Assembly (NCBI GenBank): GCA_964430665.1
Contig: CAYSFC010000004.1
Span: 1 to 46,730, forward strand
DNA from: JAQUYS01 sp964430665
Lineage (GTDB): Archaea; Nanobdellota; Nanobdellia; Woesearchaeales; SKGA01
Length of the DNA: 46,730 nucleotides
Direction: 5' to 3'
Shown here: positions 31,292 through 39,776 of the stretch, piece after piece
Position numbering within the stretch: the stretch's first letter is position 1
How the letters are laid out: each line of letters begins with the position of its first letter
Notes under the pieces: generated by a model
What the model saw: only the letters and a program-made list of their open reading frames with translations
What the model was told of the DNA's origin: nothing
Database searches by the model: none
Made by a program: the position numbers and the translations under genes

Positions 31292-33889
31292 ATGGAAGAA
31301 CAAATTACATATAAAAAAATAGATTCAATCACTTTTGGTTTAATGGGACCAAAAATAATAAAAGATATGTCTAGTGCTAAAATTGTTACACCTGAACTTT
31401 ATGATAAAGAAGGTTATCCTGTTGATGGCGGTCTTATGGATGTTCGTTTAGGAGTTATAGATCCAGGTTTAAAATGTAAAACTTGTGGTTTAAAATTAAA
31501 AGAATGTCCAGGTCATTTTGGTTATATTGAAATGGCAAGACCTGTTATGCATATAAAGTTCATAGACGTAGTTTTAGATCTTTTAAGAATAACTTGTAAC
31601 AAGTGTTCAAGAATTCTTTTGTCTGATGAAAAAATATTAGAATTAGAAAACGATTATGAAAGACTAATACAGTTTCAAGATGATACTGATAAGAGAAAAT
31701 ATGTAAAACAATTTATTGCAAAAGAAAGATCTCTTTCAAAATGTCCTCATTGTCAAGCAAAACAGGAAAAAATAAAATTAGAAAAACCTTCAACTTTTTT
31801 AGAGAATGATAAAAGAATTAATCCTGTAGAAATTAGAGCTAGACTTGAAAGAATTCCTAACGATGATTTAAAATTAATGGGAATAAATGGAGTGGTTGCA
31901 AGACCTGAATGGATGGTTCTTACAGTTTTACCTATACCTCCTGTAACTATGAGACCAAGTATCACATTGGAATCTGGAGAAAGAAGTGAAGATGATTTAA
32001 CTCACAAATTAGGAGATATTGTTAGAATTAACCAACGTTTATTTGAAAATATAAATGCAGGTGCACCAGAAATTATAATAGAAGATTTATGGGATTTATT
32101 ACAATATCACGTTACAACATTTTTCGATAATGAAGTTTCACAACTACCTCCTGCAAGACATAGAAGCGGTCAACCTTTGAAAACTTTAACATCAAGAATA
32201 AAGTTTAAAGAAGGTCGTATTAGACATAACTTAGCAGGTAAAAGAACTAACTTTAGTGCACGTACAGTTATTGGACCTGATCCAAGACTAGAAATAAATG
32301 AAGTTGGTGTTCCAAGAGTTTTTGCTATGAAACTTACAGTTCCAGAAAGAATTACTGAATGGAATGAAAAATATTTAAGAGAGTATGTTGAAAAAGGTCC
32401 AGATACTTATCCTGGTGCAACATACATAGTAAGACCTGATGGAAGAAGAAAAAGAATTACAGATGAAACTAAAGAACAACTACTTGAAGAAATTCAACCA
32501 GGTTTTATTGTTGAAAGACATTTAATGGATGGAGATGTTGTTTTGTTTAACCGTCAACCTTCTCTTCACAAAATGAGTATGATGTGTCATAGAGTAAGAG
32601 TTCTTGATGGGTTAACATTAAGATTGAATCCAGCAGTATGTACTCCTTATAACGCGGATTTCGATGGAGATGAGATGAACTTACACGTTCCTCAAACTGA
32701 AGAAGCAAGAGCAGAAGCAGAAATTTTAATGGAAGTACAAACACAAATCATTTCACCAAAAATTGGTTTATCTGTTATTGGTGGTTCTCAAGATGCATTA
32801 AGTGGAAATTATTTACTTACTCAAAAAGATTACAAACTACCTTACGATGTAGCTATAGATATTCTTATGAGAATTGGTGTAGAAGAATTTTCAAGACTTC
32901 CTAAGAAAAAAGAAGTGACTGGTAAAGAATTATTTAGTGTTTTATTACCTGAAGATTTAAATTTCAAATCTCCTAATAAATTATACAAAACAGAACCCGA
33001 AAATCCTGAATCAGTAGTAATTATCAAGAAAGGAGTTTTAGTTCAAGGTATAATGGATAAAAGTAATCTTGGAGAAGGAAGTGGATTATTACTTAGACAA
33101 ATCTATAAATTATACGGTCCTAAAAAAGCAGTTTTATTTTTAGGAAGAATGTATAGATTAGGTATTGAAGTTCTTTTCATAGACGGATTTACTGCAAGTA
33201 TTAGTGATACTGACTTAACTGAAGATGGTTCTAAAGAAATTAAATCTGTTATTGATAAAGCTGAGAAAGATGTTTTGAAATTAATAAAACAATTTCATGA
33301 AGGAAAACTTGAAGCTCTACCTGGAAGAAACGAAGACGAAACTTTAGAATTAAAAATAATTCAAATTTTAAATAAGGCTCGTAATGAAGCAGGAGATATT
33401 GCAATTGAAAATACTCCTCATTCAAATAGTATTGATATGCTTAAATCTGGTGCAAGAGGAAATATTATGAATATTGCTCAGATGAGTGCATTAGTTGGAC
33501 AGCAAGCAGTTCATGGAACTAGAGTAGTTAAAGGATATACTAATAGAACTTTATCTTGTTTCCAAGATGGAGATAGAAGCGCTTTAGCTAGAGGATTTAT
33601 CCGAAGTTCATTTAAGAGCGGAATGAAACCATATGAAACATTTTTTATGGCAATGACTGGAAGAGACGCACTGATGGATACTGCGCTCCGAACACCGAAA
33701 AGTGGGTACTTGTACAGACGGCTCGCTAATGCAATGCAAGATTTAAAAATCGACTATGACTTCACAGTAAGAGATGCATCTGGAAAAATTGTTCAATTCA
33801 AATATGGAGAGGATGGTGTGGATGTTGCTAAAAGTGAAGGTGGAAAAATAAATGTTAAACGAATAGTGTCTGACATTTTGGAAAATTAA
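31292..33889 (+). CDS. rpoA1: RNA polymerase subunit A' (N-terminal part of the largest subunit)
   Basis: 865 aa, near the normal archaeal length. Zinc site 1 is C62-x2-C65-x6-C72-x2-H75. Zinc site 2 has C102-x2-C105 and C-P-H-C near 149-152. The active-site loop N-A-D-F-D-G-D places the Mg-binding Asp at 456, 458 and 460. The bridge-helix region (G-M-K-P-Y-E-T-F-F-M-A-M-T-G-R-D-A-L-M-D-T-A) lies near the end. GGAG precedes the ATG. The A'/A'' split is standard for archaea. Confidence 0.96.
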   Translation: MEEQITYKKIDSITFGLMGPKIIKDMSSAKIVTPELYDKEGYPVDGGLMDVRLGVIDPGLKCKTCGLKLKECPGHFGYIEMARPVMHIKFIDVVLDLLRITCNKCSRILLSDEKILELENDYERLIQFQDDTDKRKYVKQFIAKERSLSKCPHCQAKQEKIKLEKPSTFLENDKRINPVEIRARLERIPNDDLKLMGINGVVARPEWMVLTVLPIPPVTMRPSITLESGERSEDDLTHKLGDIVRINQRLFENINAGAPEIIIEDLWDLLQYHVTTFFDNEVSQLPPARHRSGQPLKTLTSRIKFKEGRIRHNLAGKRTNFSARTVIGPDPRLEINEVGVPRVFAMKLTVPERITEWNEKYLREYVEKGPDTYPGATYIVRPDGRRKRITDETKEQLLEEIQPGFIVERHLMDGDVVLFNRQPSLHKMSMMCHRVRVLDGLTLRLNPAVCTPYNADFDGDEMNLHVPQTEEARAEAEILMEVQTQIISPKIGLSVIGGSQDALSGNYLLTQKDYKLPYDVAIDILMRIGVEEFSRLPKKKEVTGKELFSVLLPEDLNFKSPNKLYKTEPENPESVVIIKKGVLVQGIMDKSNLGEGSGLLLRQIYKLYGPKKAVLFLGRMYRLGIEVLFIDGFTASISDTDLTEDGSKEIKSVIDKAEKDVLKLIKQFHEGKLEALPGRNEDETLELKIIQILNKARNEAGDIAIENTPHSNSIDMLKSGARGNIMNIAQMSALVGQQAVHGTRVVKGYTNRTLSCFQDGDRSALARGFIRSSFKSGMKPYETFFMAMTGRDALMDTALRTPKSGYLYRRLANAMQDLKIDYDFTVRDASGKIVQFKYGEDGVDVAKSEGGKINVKRIVSDILEN

Positions 33890-35037
33890 TGGTGATTATG
33901 ATGGAAAAATTAATTGAAAAATATTCAAACAAACTCCCTAGAAAATTAATCGACGGATTAATAGAAGCAATTCCAAAAGGAACTACACCAAAAAAACAAG
34001 AACAATTATTTCAAGCTGTGTATGATGAATATTCTAATTCTCTTGCAGAACCTGGTCAGTGTGTTGGTATAATTGCTTCAGAAAGTATAGGTGAACCTTC
34101 AACACAGATGACATTAAATACTTTCCACCTTGCAGGTGTAGCTGAAGTTAACATTACTACAGGTCTTCCACGTTTAATTGAAATTTTAGATGGTAGAAAA
34201 TCTATAAGTACTGCATCTATGGAAATTTATTTCAATCAAAATTACGATGAAAAAGAAATTATAAAATATGCTTCAAAAATAAAAGAAACTAGCTTAAGAA
34301 CTTTCTTGAAAGAAATGGACATAGACATTTCTACAAACACACTCAAAGTTGTATTGGCAGAAGATAAAATTGATGAATTTGATTTGGATCTTAAATCAAT
34401 TGCCAAAAATTTTGAAAAGTATTTGAAAGGATATAAAGTTCGTACTGAAGAAAATTATTTGCTAATTAAACACAACAAAGAAGGAAATCTAAATGAACTT
34501 TATAAATTAAAAGAAAAGGTAAAAGATTTATATGTTCATGGAATTAAAGGAATAACTCAAGTTGTACCAGTAAAAAAAGAAGACGAATATGTTTTAGTTA
34601 CTGCTGGAAGTAATTACAAAGAAGTTTTCAAATTCGATTTTGTGGATAAAGAAAGAACTGTTTCTAACGATGTTTTTGAAACTGAAGGTATGTTTGGACT
34701 TGAAGCTGCAAGAAATTTAATAATAAATCAAATAATTGCAGTTTTAGAAGAACAAGGTGTTCCTTTAGATATTAGACATATTATTTTAGTTGCAGATACT
34801 ATGAGTATGAGTGGTGAAGTTTTAGGTATTAATAGATATGGAATTGTTAAAGAAAAACCATCTGTTTTAGCAAGAATTTCTTTTGAAACACCGCTTAAAC
34901 ACTTAATCTCAGCAGCTTTATCTGGTGAAGTAGATAATTTGAATTCAGTTATTGAAAACGTTATGGTTAATCAACCAATTCCAGTTGGAACAGGATTACC
35001 TCATTTAATAACTAAAGTAGTTCAAACAAAAAAATAA
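33889..35037 (+). CDS. rpoA2: RNA polymerase subunit A'' (C-terminal part of the largest subunit)
   Basis: 382 aa from an ATG that overlaps the A' stop (TAATG). GGTGAT at 33891-33896 suggests ribosomes may instead use the ATG at 33901. The trigger-loop and jaw region is clear: E-P-G-Q-C-V-G-I-I-A-S-E-S-I-G-E-P-S-T-Q-M-T-L-N-T-F-H, broken here as residues about 55-80, then G-L-P-R-L-I-E-I-L-D. It ends the operon. The T-rich 35036-35050 between it and the convergent gene likely serves as terminator for both. No nusA, rpl30e or rps12 follows, unlike the common archaeal arrangement. Confidence 0.95.
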   Translation: MVIMMEKLIEKYSNKLPRKLIDGLIEAIPKGTTPKKQEQLFQAVYDEYSNSLAEPGQCVGIIASESIGEPSTQMTLNTFHLAGVAEVNITTGLPRLIEILDGRKSISTASMEIYFNQNYDEKEIIKYASKIKETSLRTFLKEMDIDISTNTLKVVLAEDKIDEFDLDLKSIAKNFEKYLKGYKVRTEENYLLIKHNKEGNLNELYKLKEKVKDLYVHGIKGITQVVPVKKEDEYVLVTAGSNYKEVFKFDFVDKERTVSNDVFETEGMFGLEAARNLIINQIIAVLEEQGVPLDIRHIILVADTMSMSGEVLGINRYGIVKEKPSVLARISFETPLKHLISAALSGEVDNLNSVIENVMVNQPIPVGTGLPHLITKVVQTKK

Positions 35038-35042
35038 TTTTT

Positions 35043-35628
35043 TTATTTTTTATATTTATTATTTATTCTTTTAGAAAATTCATCAACACACGAATAAGGA
35101 TTAATTTTATTTTTTAGATTATCTTCATAGTCATTTGAACCTTCAACCATACTTTCTAGTCCGCAAGTATTTGTTTCATACATTTCATCTCGTTCTTTAA
35201 TAAATTTATAAAATCCAATATATGTTTTTCCTTCTTTATCTTGAGAACAAGAAATTTTAAATTCACAAAAATTATATTTTTCTTCTAACTCATCAATTAT
35301 TATATCTATTTGCTTAATGATATCTTTTATCGTACCTTTAGGATAATATTCTCTAACAGAATTTAAATTTTTATCTTTACTTTCTAAAAAATAAATTGTT
35401 CCTGCAACAATTTTATAAATTTCAAGATCTATTGCTTCACAAAATTCAACTTCCAATTTAATCTTTCCTAACGTGTTTATTATATCCCTTAACTTTGATT
35501 TGGTCAGTGTAAAGATTAAATTTAAATTGTTCCACAAATCTTTCTACTTCTTGTGTTGGAAAAACATCGGATCTACATCGTTTGTAATTACATTTTACTT
35601 TAGGTTCTGATTCAAAGTATTGTTTCAT
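35043..35628 (-). pseudogene. Hypothetical gene with apparent single-base frameshift (194 aa if repaired)
   Basis: The promoter GAAACATTTATAAA (35651-35664) points to the ATG at 35628. That frame reads 56 codons and stops at 35458. The long frame to 35043 starts inside it, with an ATG at 35537 lacking its own promoter. Dropping one base of the AAA run (minus strand) at 35499-35501 joins residues 1-43 to the downstream 151 as one protein. The N-terminus has C-N-Y-K-R-C, a possible half zinc knuckle; further Cys lie near C-E-F-K-I-S-C and N-T-C-G. No family is recognised. It could be a sequencing error, a recent mutation or programmed frameshifting; the error seems simplest. Confidence 0.6.
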
Positions 35629-35650
35629 ATATTTTCAAATTCAAATTTAA

Positions 35651-35664
35651 TTTATAAATGTTTC
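35651..35664 (-). promoter_or_regulatory. BRE/TATA promoter GAAACATTTATAAA
   Basis: Centred about 27 nt upstream of the ATG at 35628. It supports that ATG, rather than the later one at 35537, as the true start. Confidence 0.6.
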
Positions 35665-35671
35665 TTTAAGA

Positions 35672-36601
35672 TTATATATAAATTAAAATTAAGAAAACAA
35701 CATAAAGAATTACAAAAACTAATCCTTCTTTTCTAGTTATTTCTCTATCTTTAATAAACCAACTTAGAGTCAATGTTGCTACAATTATAAAAATTATTGA
35801 AATTAACGAACTATTAAAAAAAGAATACTTAAGATTAATAACTAAAGGAGTTATTAATGCAGGAATGCCTAAAACTCCAAATGTATTAAATATGTTTGAT
35901 CCTATGATATTTCCCAAAGCCATATCTGCTTTCTTTTTTCTAATTGCTTGTATACTTACAGTCAACTCTGGCAAAGAAGTACCTAAAGCTATTGCAGAAG
36001 CAGCTATAACTTCTTTTCCTATATTTAAAAATTCAGCTAATTTTATTGCTGAAAATATGGTGTATTTTGCTCCAAAGAAAATAAACATAGAACTAATTAT
36101 CAATATAAATACAGATTTAGTTGGAAACTTATTAATTGTTTTATTTTCTAAATTTTTATTGTTTTTTGTAGAAAGATACAAATAAATTCCTAAGAAAACA
36201 ATTGCAATAATTCCTTCAACAAAGGTAAAAATTCCATCGTACAATGTTAAAATTATAAAAAACATAGAGAAAAGAAGCACAGGTATGTCAAATTTCATCA
36301 AATCAAATTTTATGTTTATTTTTTTCGAAATTAGCGCAGCAACACCAACCACTAACAAAATATTCGCAATATTAGAACCCAAAACATTACCAACAACCAT
36401 TTCACTTGAATTTTGAATTACTGAAAAAATAGATGAAGCTAATTCAGGTAAAGATGTACCTATACTAACGATAATTATTCCAACAATGAAAGAAGGTATA
36501 CCTATATATAAACCAATATTTTCAGCCGAATCTGTAAAATAATCTGCTGATTTAATTAAACAATAAAAACTTACTAAAAATAACAGTATATACCAAAACA
36601 T
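35672..36601 (-). CDS. CaCA-family Na+/Ca2+ (or H+) antiporter
   Basis: 309 aa, about ten transmembrane helices in two inverted halves. Both alpha repeats are present: G-T-S-L-P-E-L-A with G-N-V-L-G-S-N-I-A-N (about 48-82) and G-T-S-L-P-E-L-T with G-N-I-I-G-S-N-I-F-N (about 208-240). The Glu in each G-T-S-L-P-E motif binds the cation. The size and layout match YrbG/NCX_Mj-type exchangers, which expel Ca2+. The loop R-K-K-K-A-D lies before the second G-N-I-I-G. A TTTAAAT element about 24 nt upstream suggests its own leaderless mRNA, although it follows the 36627-36815 gene on the same strand. Confidence 0.92.
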   Translation of the reverse strand: MFWYILLFLVSFYCLIKSADYFTDSAENIGLYIGIPSFIVGIIIVSIGTSLPELASSIFSVIQNSSEMVVGNVLGSNIANILLVVGVAALISKKINIKFDLMKFDIPVLLFSMFFIILTLYDGIFTFVEGIIAIVFLGIYLYLSTKNNKNLENKTINKFPTKSVFILIISSMFIFFGAKYTIFSAIKLAEFLNIGKEVIAASAIALGTSLPELTVSIQAIRKKKADMALGNIIGSNIFNTFGVLGIPALITPLVINLKYSFFNSSLISIIFIIVATLTLSWFIKDREITRKEGLVFVILYVVFLILIYI

Positions 36602-36626
36602 GATGTTATTTTTTTGATAAACCTAT

Positions 36627-36815
36627 TTAAATCTTTTTGTATTTAAAAATTTCATAAATAACAAATATTAATGATCCATAAACAACAATTAAAGTTGCTA
36701 TAAAATTAACTTTTGGACTAATATTTGAGATTAACAAAACTATTAAAACATATAAAATTACTATAAATGAAATGTTAATTGGATTGAAAAATTTCTTAAG
36801 TTTCTTACTCATCAT
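36627..36815 (-). CDS. Small two-helix membrane protein, 62 aa
   Basis: A basic start (S-K-K-L-K-K-F-F) is followed by two transmembrane helices (about 14-32 and 37-56) and a K-Y-K-K-I tail, giving both ends on the inside. The ATG overlaps the 3' end of the DUF357 gene (ATGATGAGTAA), so translation is probably coupled. The function is unknown. Small size lowers certainty, but operon overlap and clean helices support it. Confidence 0.6.
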   Translation of the reverse strand: MMSKKLKKFFNPINISFIVILYVLIVLLISNISPKVNFIATLIVVYGSLIFVIYEIFKYKKI

Positions 36816-37098
36816 CAACTGTAAACAACCTACTATCTTTTACTTTAAACAAACCAATACGTGCGCCAGCATCAAGCCATCCATGAGCGTAATTTAAAGC
36901 ACCATATGCTAATACTGCGTCTTGTTTTTCTTCTAAGAAATGTTTTGCATCAGAGAAATAATTTACAGCCATATTCAAAAAATCCTTTGCTTCTTCTATT
37001 CTATCTATGTCCATCTCATGACTTTGAACTTTTTCAATTGCTTCTCCCGTTATTTCAAAATATTTTTTTAATTTTTCTTCAGTAATTATGTTATTCAT
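36805..37098 (-). CDS. DUF357 family protein
   Basis: 97 aa, the typical length of this archaeal family of unknown role. Helical throughout, with A-Y-G-A-L-N-Y-A-H-G-W-L-D-A-G-A-R-I-G (about 65-83) as the recognisable core. A strong ribosome site, AAGGAGGTGTT, precedes the ATG, as expected for an internal operon gene. It follows the lipoprotein gene after 44 bp and overlaps the small membrane protein downstream. Confidence 0.85.
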   Translation of the reverse strand: MNNIITEEKLKKYFEITGEAIEKVQSHEMDIDRIEEAKDFLNMAVNYFSDAKHFLEEKQDAVLAYGALNYAHGWLDAGARIGLFKVKDSRLFTVDDE

Positions 37099-37142
37099 AT
37101 TATAACACCTCCTTATTTCATAATTAAATATAATTAATAAAA

Positions 37143-37427
37143 CTAATCAGTTTTAATATAATATCCCAATAAACTTTTTTCCAAAGTTCCACTAACTCTC
37201 TTTGAACTTCCTTCTGCAGGCAATTCGTTTGATGAAACAAATATTGTTTCTTCACCATCATTTAGAGTGTAACCTGATAAATCCCCTAACTTAATTGTGC
37301 TATCTACAGTTCCTTTAATAGAAACTTTTTCTCCAACAAACTCGGATGATTTTATTTCAGAAATACTCTGAGTACAACTTGTTAAAAACAAAACTGAAAT
37401 TAATAATACTAATAATATTTTTTTCAT
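37143..37427 (-). CDS. Small lipoprotein with OB-fold-like domain
   Basis: 94 aa. The N-terminus M-K-K-I-L-L-V-L-L-I-S-V-L-F-L-T-S-C is a lipoprotein signal with lipobox L-T-S-C (Cys18). The rest is short and beta-rich: K-V-S-I-K-G-T-V-D-S and G-Y-T-L-N-D-G-E are typical of small OB-fold proteins that follow the pattern of BOF/tRNA_anti-like domains. It should be anchored on the outer face of the membrane. AGGAGGAG lies just before the ATG. It directly follows the rhomboid protease gene (9 bp), so the protease and lipoprotein are co-transcribed. Confidence 0.8.
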   Translation of the reverse strand: MKKILLVLLISVLFLTSCTQSISEIKSSEFVGEKVSIKGTVDSTIKLGDLSGYTLNDGEETIFVSSNELPAEGSSKRVSGTLEKSLLGYYIKTD

Positions 37428-37436
37428 TTTCTCCTC

Positions 37437-38276
37437 CTAAAAAATTAATTTAAACACTAAATAACCCAATAAAACTATGAAAGCAGAGATTATATTTATT
37501 TTTAACCCTTTTTTCAAGTGTTTTTGAGACTTTTTATTCATAATAAAATAAATTAAAGTTATTGATAAAAATCCTCCAATGTGTGCAAAATGTCCAACCC
37601 CATCGTCAATACCTTTAAATGCAGACAATAAATCTTCAATTATAAAAATCCAACCAACAAACATACAAGGTAATGGAATTAATAAATCATGAGTTATATA
37701 TAAAGGATCTAAGAGAATTGCTGTTGCAACCAAACCCATTAAAGCTCCAGAAGCTCCAATTCCAGGAATGTTGTTGCCTATAAAAATTAAATCAATTATT
37801 GAAGAAAATAAATTAGATATAATTAATGCTCCAAAATAAATGAATGCTGTTTTCAGATAACCTAATTTTCTTTCAACAATTCTTCCAAAAATAAAAATTC
37901 CCAACATATTCCACAACAAATGACTTATTCCCGCATGTAAGAATCCTGATGTAATTAAAGTATAAAATTGAAAATTAATTAAATTAGATGAACTATTCGC
38001 TAATGAAAGAATAACTTCTTCAGACAAAAATAATTCCACTACAAATGCCAGAATATTTATTAAAATTATTTGAGCAGTGAATTTTGCAGAAGTTATAAAA
38101 TTCCATATTAGTTTGAAAGGTTTGATTAAATCTTTAAAATTTTTTTTACCAAATAGAACAAGAATTAAAATCCAAGGAGTCAACAATATGTGTTTTATCA
38201 GATTCCAAATAAATTTCAATTCACTTTGAATCTCTTTTTCAAGTTTAGCATCAACACTCTTATCAATTTTGGGCAT
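37437..38276 (-). CDS. Rhomboid-family intramembrane serine protease
   Basis: 279 aa with about six transmembrane helices after a 60-residue cytoplasmic part. Rhomboid motifs: H-A-G-I-S-H-L-L-W-N-M (114-124, Asn123 for the oxyanion hole), G-A-S-G (174-177, nucleophile Ser176) and A-H-I-G-G-F (231-236, catalytic His232). It cleaves membrane proteins within the bilayer; the substrate is unknown. TTTTTAAAT centred about 27 nt upstream of the ATG suggests a leaderless first gene of the rhomboid-lipoprotein-DUF357-small-membrane-protein operon. With many single-pass surface proteins in this window, release of anchored proteins is an attractive but untested role. Confidence 0.92.
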   Translation of the reverse strand: MPKIDKSVDAKLEKEIQSELKFIWNLIKHILLTPWILILVLFGKKNFKDLIKPFKLIWNFITSAKFTAQIILINILAFVVELFLSEEVILSLANSSSNLINFQFYTLITSGFLHAGISHLLWNMLGIFIFGRIVERKLGYLKTAFIYFGALIISNLFSSIIDLIFIGNNIPGIGASGALMGLVATAILLDPLYITHDLLIPLPCMFVGWIFIIEDLLSAFKGIDDGVGHFAHIGGFLSITLIYFIMNKKSQKHLKKGLKINIISAFIVLLGYLVFKLIF

Positions 38277-38298
38277 GATACTGTTTAAAGATTGTTAT

Positions 38299-38907
38299 TT
38301 AAAAATCTTTCTTCAACATCTCTTCTATTCTTTCTTCAGACGGAGTGTAAGAAACTTGTTTTGATAATTTAAAATGTTTGTCAATAGTTTTTATTTGCTC
38401 CGAATTAAGATTATCTCCGTTACACACTGTTAAACGATTATTAAAGTAAATTATCTCAGGACTTTGAAAACTTTCATCGACTTTAACATCACAATTACTA
38501 ATTTTATATATTTTTCCTCTTTCATTAGAAACAGCAGTATATTCTCTTAAAATTCGAATCATGCTGTTATAATCTACCACATTTGTTCTAATCTCAACAC
38601 TTTGAGGAAATTTAGCATTAAAATTATCCAATATAAGATCTTCAACATCTAAGCTGTTTGTATCTGAAAAATTTGGAGATTGTGTAATCGAGTATATTTT
38701 CCACGAGATACCATCATACTCTACAAATTCTTTTTGATATCTTTTTACTTTATCTTGAATAGAAACTTCTATTTCTTCTTCAGGTTCTAAATCTGCGCTT
38801 CTATGTTTAAGTTCTATTTTAGAAAAATTAACTTTTTTAAAATCTAATTCAATTAGCATTTTTTCGAGTTCATTTTCATCACAATTTGCAAATTGATATC
38901 CTGTCAT
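38299..38907 (-). CDS. Hypothetical soluble protein, 202 aa
   Basis: Not recognised. Mixed alpha/beta, acidic, with no signal or membrane helix. Residues 15-80 and 85-130 each read as an alternating strand-helix unit, and I-Y-F-N-N-R-L-T-V-C-N-G-D-N (about 148-161) is a distinctive segment. GAAAGATTTATAAATG at 38927-38942 is centred about 25 nt upstream of the ATG (leaderless). It lies 22 bp upstream of the rhomboid gene on the same strand; the rhomboid promoter overlaps its 3' end. Confidence 0.65.
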   Translation of the reverse strand: MTGYQFANCDENELEKMLIELDFKKVNFSKIELKHRSADLEPEEEIEVSIQDKVKRYQKEFVEYDGISWKIYSITQSPNFSDTNSLDVEDLILDNFNAKFPQSVEIRTNVVDYNSMIRILREYTAVSNERGKIYKISNCDVKVDESFQSPEIIYFNNRLTVCNGDNLNSEQIKTIDKHFKLSKQVSYTPSEERIEEMLKKDF

Positions 38908-38926
38908 AGTGGTGAAAAATCAAATT

Positions 38927-38942
38927 CATTTATAAATCTTTC
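38927..38942 (-). promoter_or_regulatory. BRE/TATA promoter GAAAGATTTATAAATG
   Basis: Same consensus as other promoters here (GAAAnATTTATAAA), about 25 nt upstream of the ATG at 38907. Confidence 0.6.
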
Positions 38943-39035
38943 ATATGTTTTGTTGATTAAATTACATTATTTAAATAACATAAAATCGTTACTATTATAA
39001 ATAAAAATGTGTTTCCACCGGCTAAGTGATATTAA

Positions 39036-39236
39036 ATGGGACGAATTAAAACCAAATTAATAAAATCAGTAACAAACGAGATGTTCAACTTACATAGTGA
39101 GGAATTTACTATCGACTTCAATCAAAATAAAGAATTGGTTAATAAATTCCAAGAAGGAGCATCCAAAAAGTTAAGAAACATCATTGCAGGCTATGCTACT
39201 AGAATGAAGAAGCAAGCTATCAAAAACGCAATTTAG
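39036..39236 (+). CDS. rps17e: Ribosomal protein S17e
   Basis: 66 aa, the normal archaeal size. Starts M-G-R-I-K-T-K-L-I-K (1-10), with F-N-Q-N-K (about 28-32) and a basic C-terminus containing L-R-N-I-I-A-G-Y-A-T-R. It is part of the small-subunit head. AAGTGAT precedes the ATG, and a TATTATAAATA box lies at about 38994-39004. Alba follows after 11 bp in the same transcript. Confidence 0.94.
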   Translation: MGRIKTKLIKSVTNEMFNLHSEEFTIDFNQNKELVNKFQEGASKKLRNIIAGYATRMKKQAIKNAI

Positions 39237-39247
39237 GGGTGTAATAG

Positions 39248-39535
39248 ATGGAAGAAGCAAAGGATAATTCTATTTTTATAGGTACAAAGCCATTTATGAA
39301 TTATGTAACTGGTGTAGTTGTACAATTTACAACAAAAAACGCTAAAGAAGTTTTTGTTAAAGCAAGAGGTAAGTTTATTTCTCGAGCTGTTGACGTTGTG
39401 GAACTTGCTGTAAAAAGATTCTTGAAGGATAAAATTGAAGTAACTAATGTTAAAATTGATTCAGAAGAATTCAAGAACAAAGAAGGCAAAGATGTTCATG
39501 TTTCCACTATAGAAATTACATTAAAAGCTATTTAA
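39248..39535 (+). CDS. albA: Alba family DNA/RNA-binding chromatin protein
   Basis: 95 aa, one full Alba domain. Motifs: I-F-I-G-T-K-P-F-M-N-Y-V (about 9-20), A-K-E-V-F-V-K-A-R-G-K-F-I-S-R-A-V-D-V-V (about 33-52) and a beta hairpin of V-T-N-V-K-I and H-V-S-T-I-E-I near the end. The Lys in G-T-K-P is the residue acetylated in Sulfolobus Alba. GGGGTG lies before the ATG, the classic internal-gene ribosome site. It binds double-stranded DNA and RNA as a dimer. Confidence 0.94.
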   Translation: MEEAKDNSIFIGTKPFMNYVTGVVVQFTTKNAKEVFVKARGKFISRAVDVVELAVKRFLKDKIEVTNVKIDSEEFKNKEGKDVHVSTIEITLKAI

Positions 39536-39556
39536 TTTTTATTTTCTTGACAAAGG

Positions 39557-39569
39557 TTTTTAAATAAAT
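39557..39569 (+). promoter_or_regulatory. TATA box of tRNA-Arg
   Basis: TTTTTAAATAAAT-type element centred 26 nt upstream of the first tRNA base at 39589. Transcription would begin at the mature 5' end. Confidence 0.5.
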
Positions 39570-39588
39570 TAGTTATACGTTTATTCAT

Positions 39589-39706
39589 GGGCCCATGGCT
39601 TAGCTTGGATACTTGAGTGAGTTCGAAAGAATTTACTTAGTAAAGTAAATAGAGCGGCCGGCTTCGGACCGGCAGGTCGGGGGTTCGAATCCTCCTGGGC
39701 TCACCA
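39589..39706 (+). tRNA. tRNA-Arg (TCG) with D-loop insertion
   Basis: Acceptor GGGCCCA pairs with TGGGCTC (one G-U). Anticodon arm GCCGG-CTTCGGA-CCGGC gives TCG, reading CGA. T arm is GGGGG-TTCGAAT-CCTCC. Discriminator A at 39703 and encoded CCA (39704-39706). About 40 nt interrupt the D loop. A 19-bp copy of the 3' end recurs 112 bp downstream. Confidence 0.9.
39610..39649 (+). other. Intron-like insertion in the D loop of tRNA-Arg
   Basis: Removing 39610-39649 leaves AGCTTGGA-TAGAGC, a normal D arm; the ends are ambiguous by 2 nt because of a TA repeat. The insert folds into a 12-bp hairpin with a GAAA tetraloop (39613-39640). I could not fit a strict bulge-helix-bulge here, unlike tRNA-Lys. 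Confidence 0.6.
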
Positions 39707-39776
39707 TTTTATTTCTTCAATCTAAAATATATGTTCCTCTCACCGGATTCGAACGTCCAGTCACTATCGTTCCTTC

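Noticed and set aside
39740..39760. Possible minus-strand tRNA (complement of GGATTCGAAC)
   Set aside because: Only a T-loop-like stretch is present; the stem does not pair and there is no anticodon or acceptor arm.
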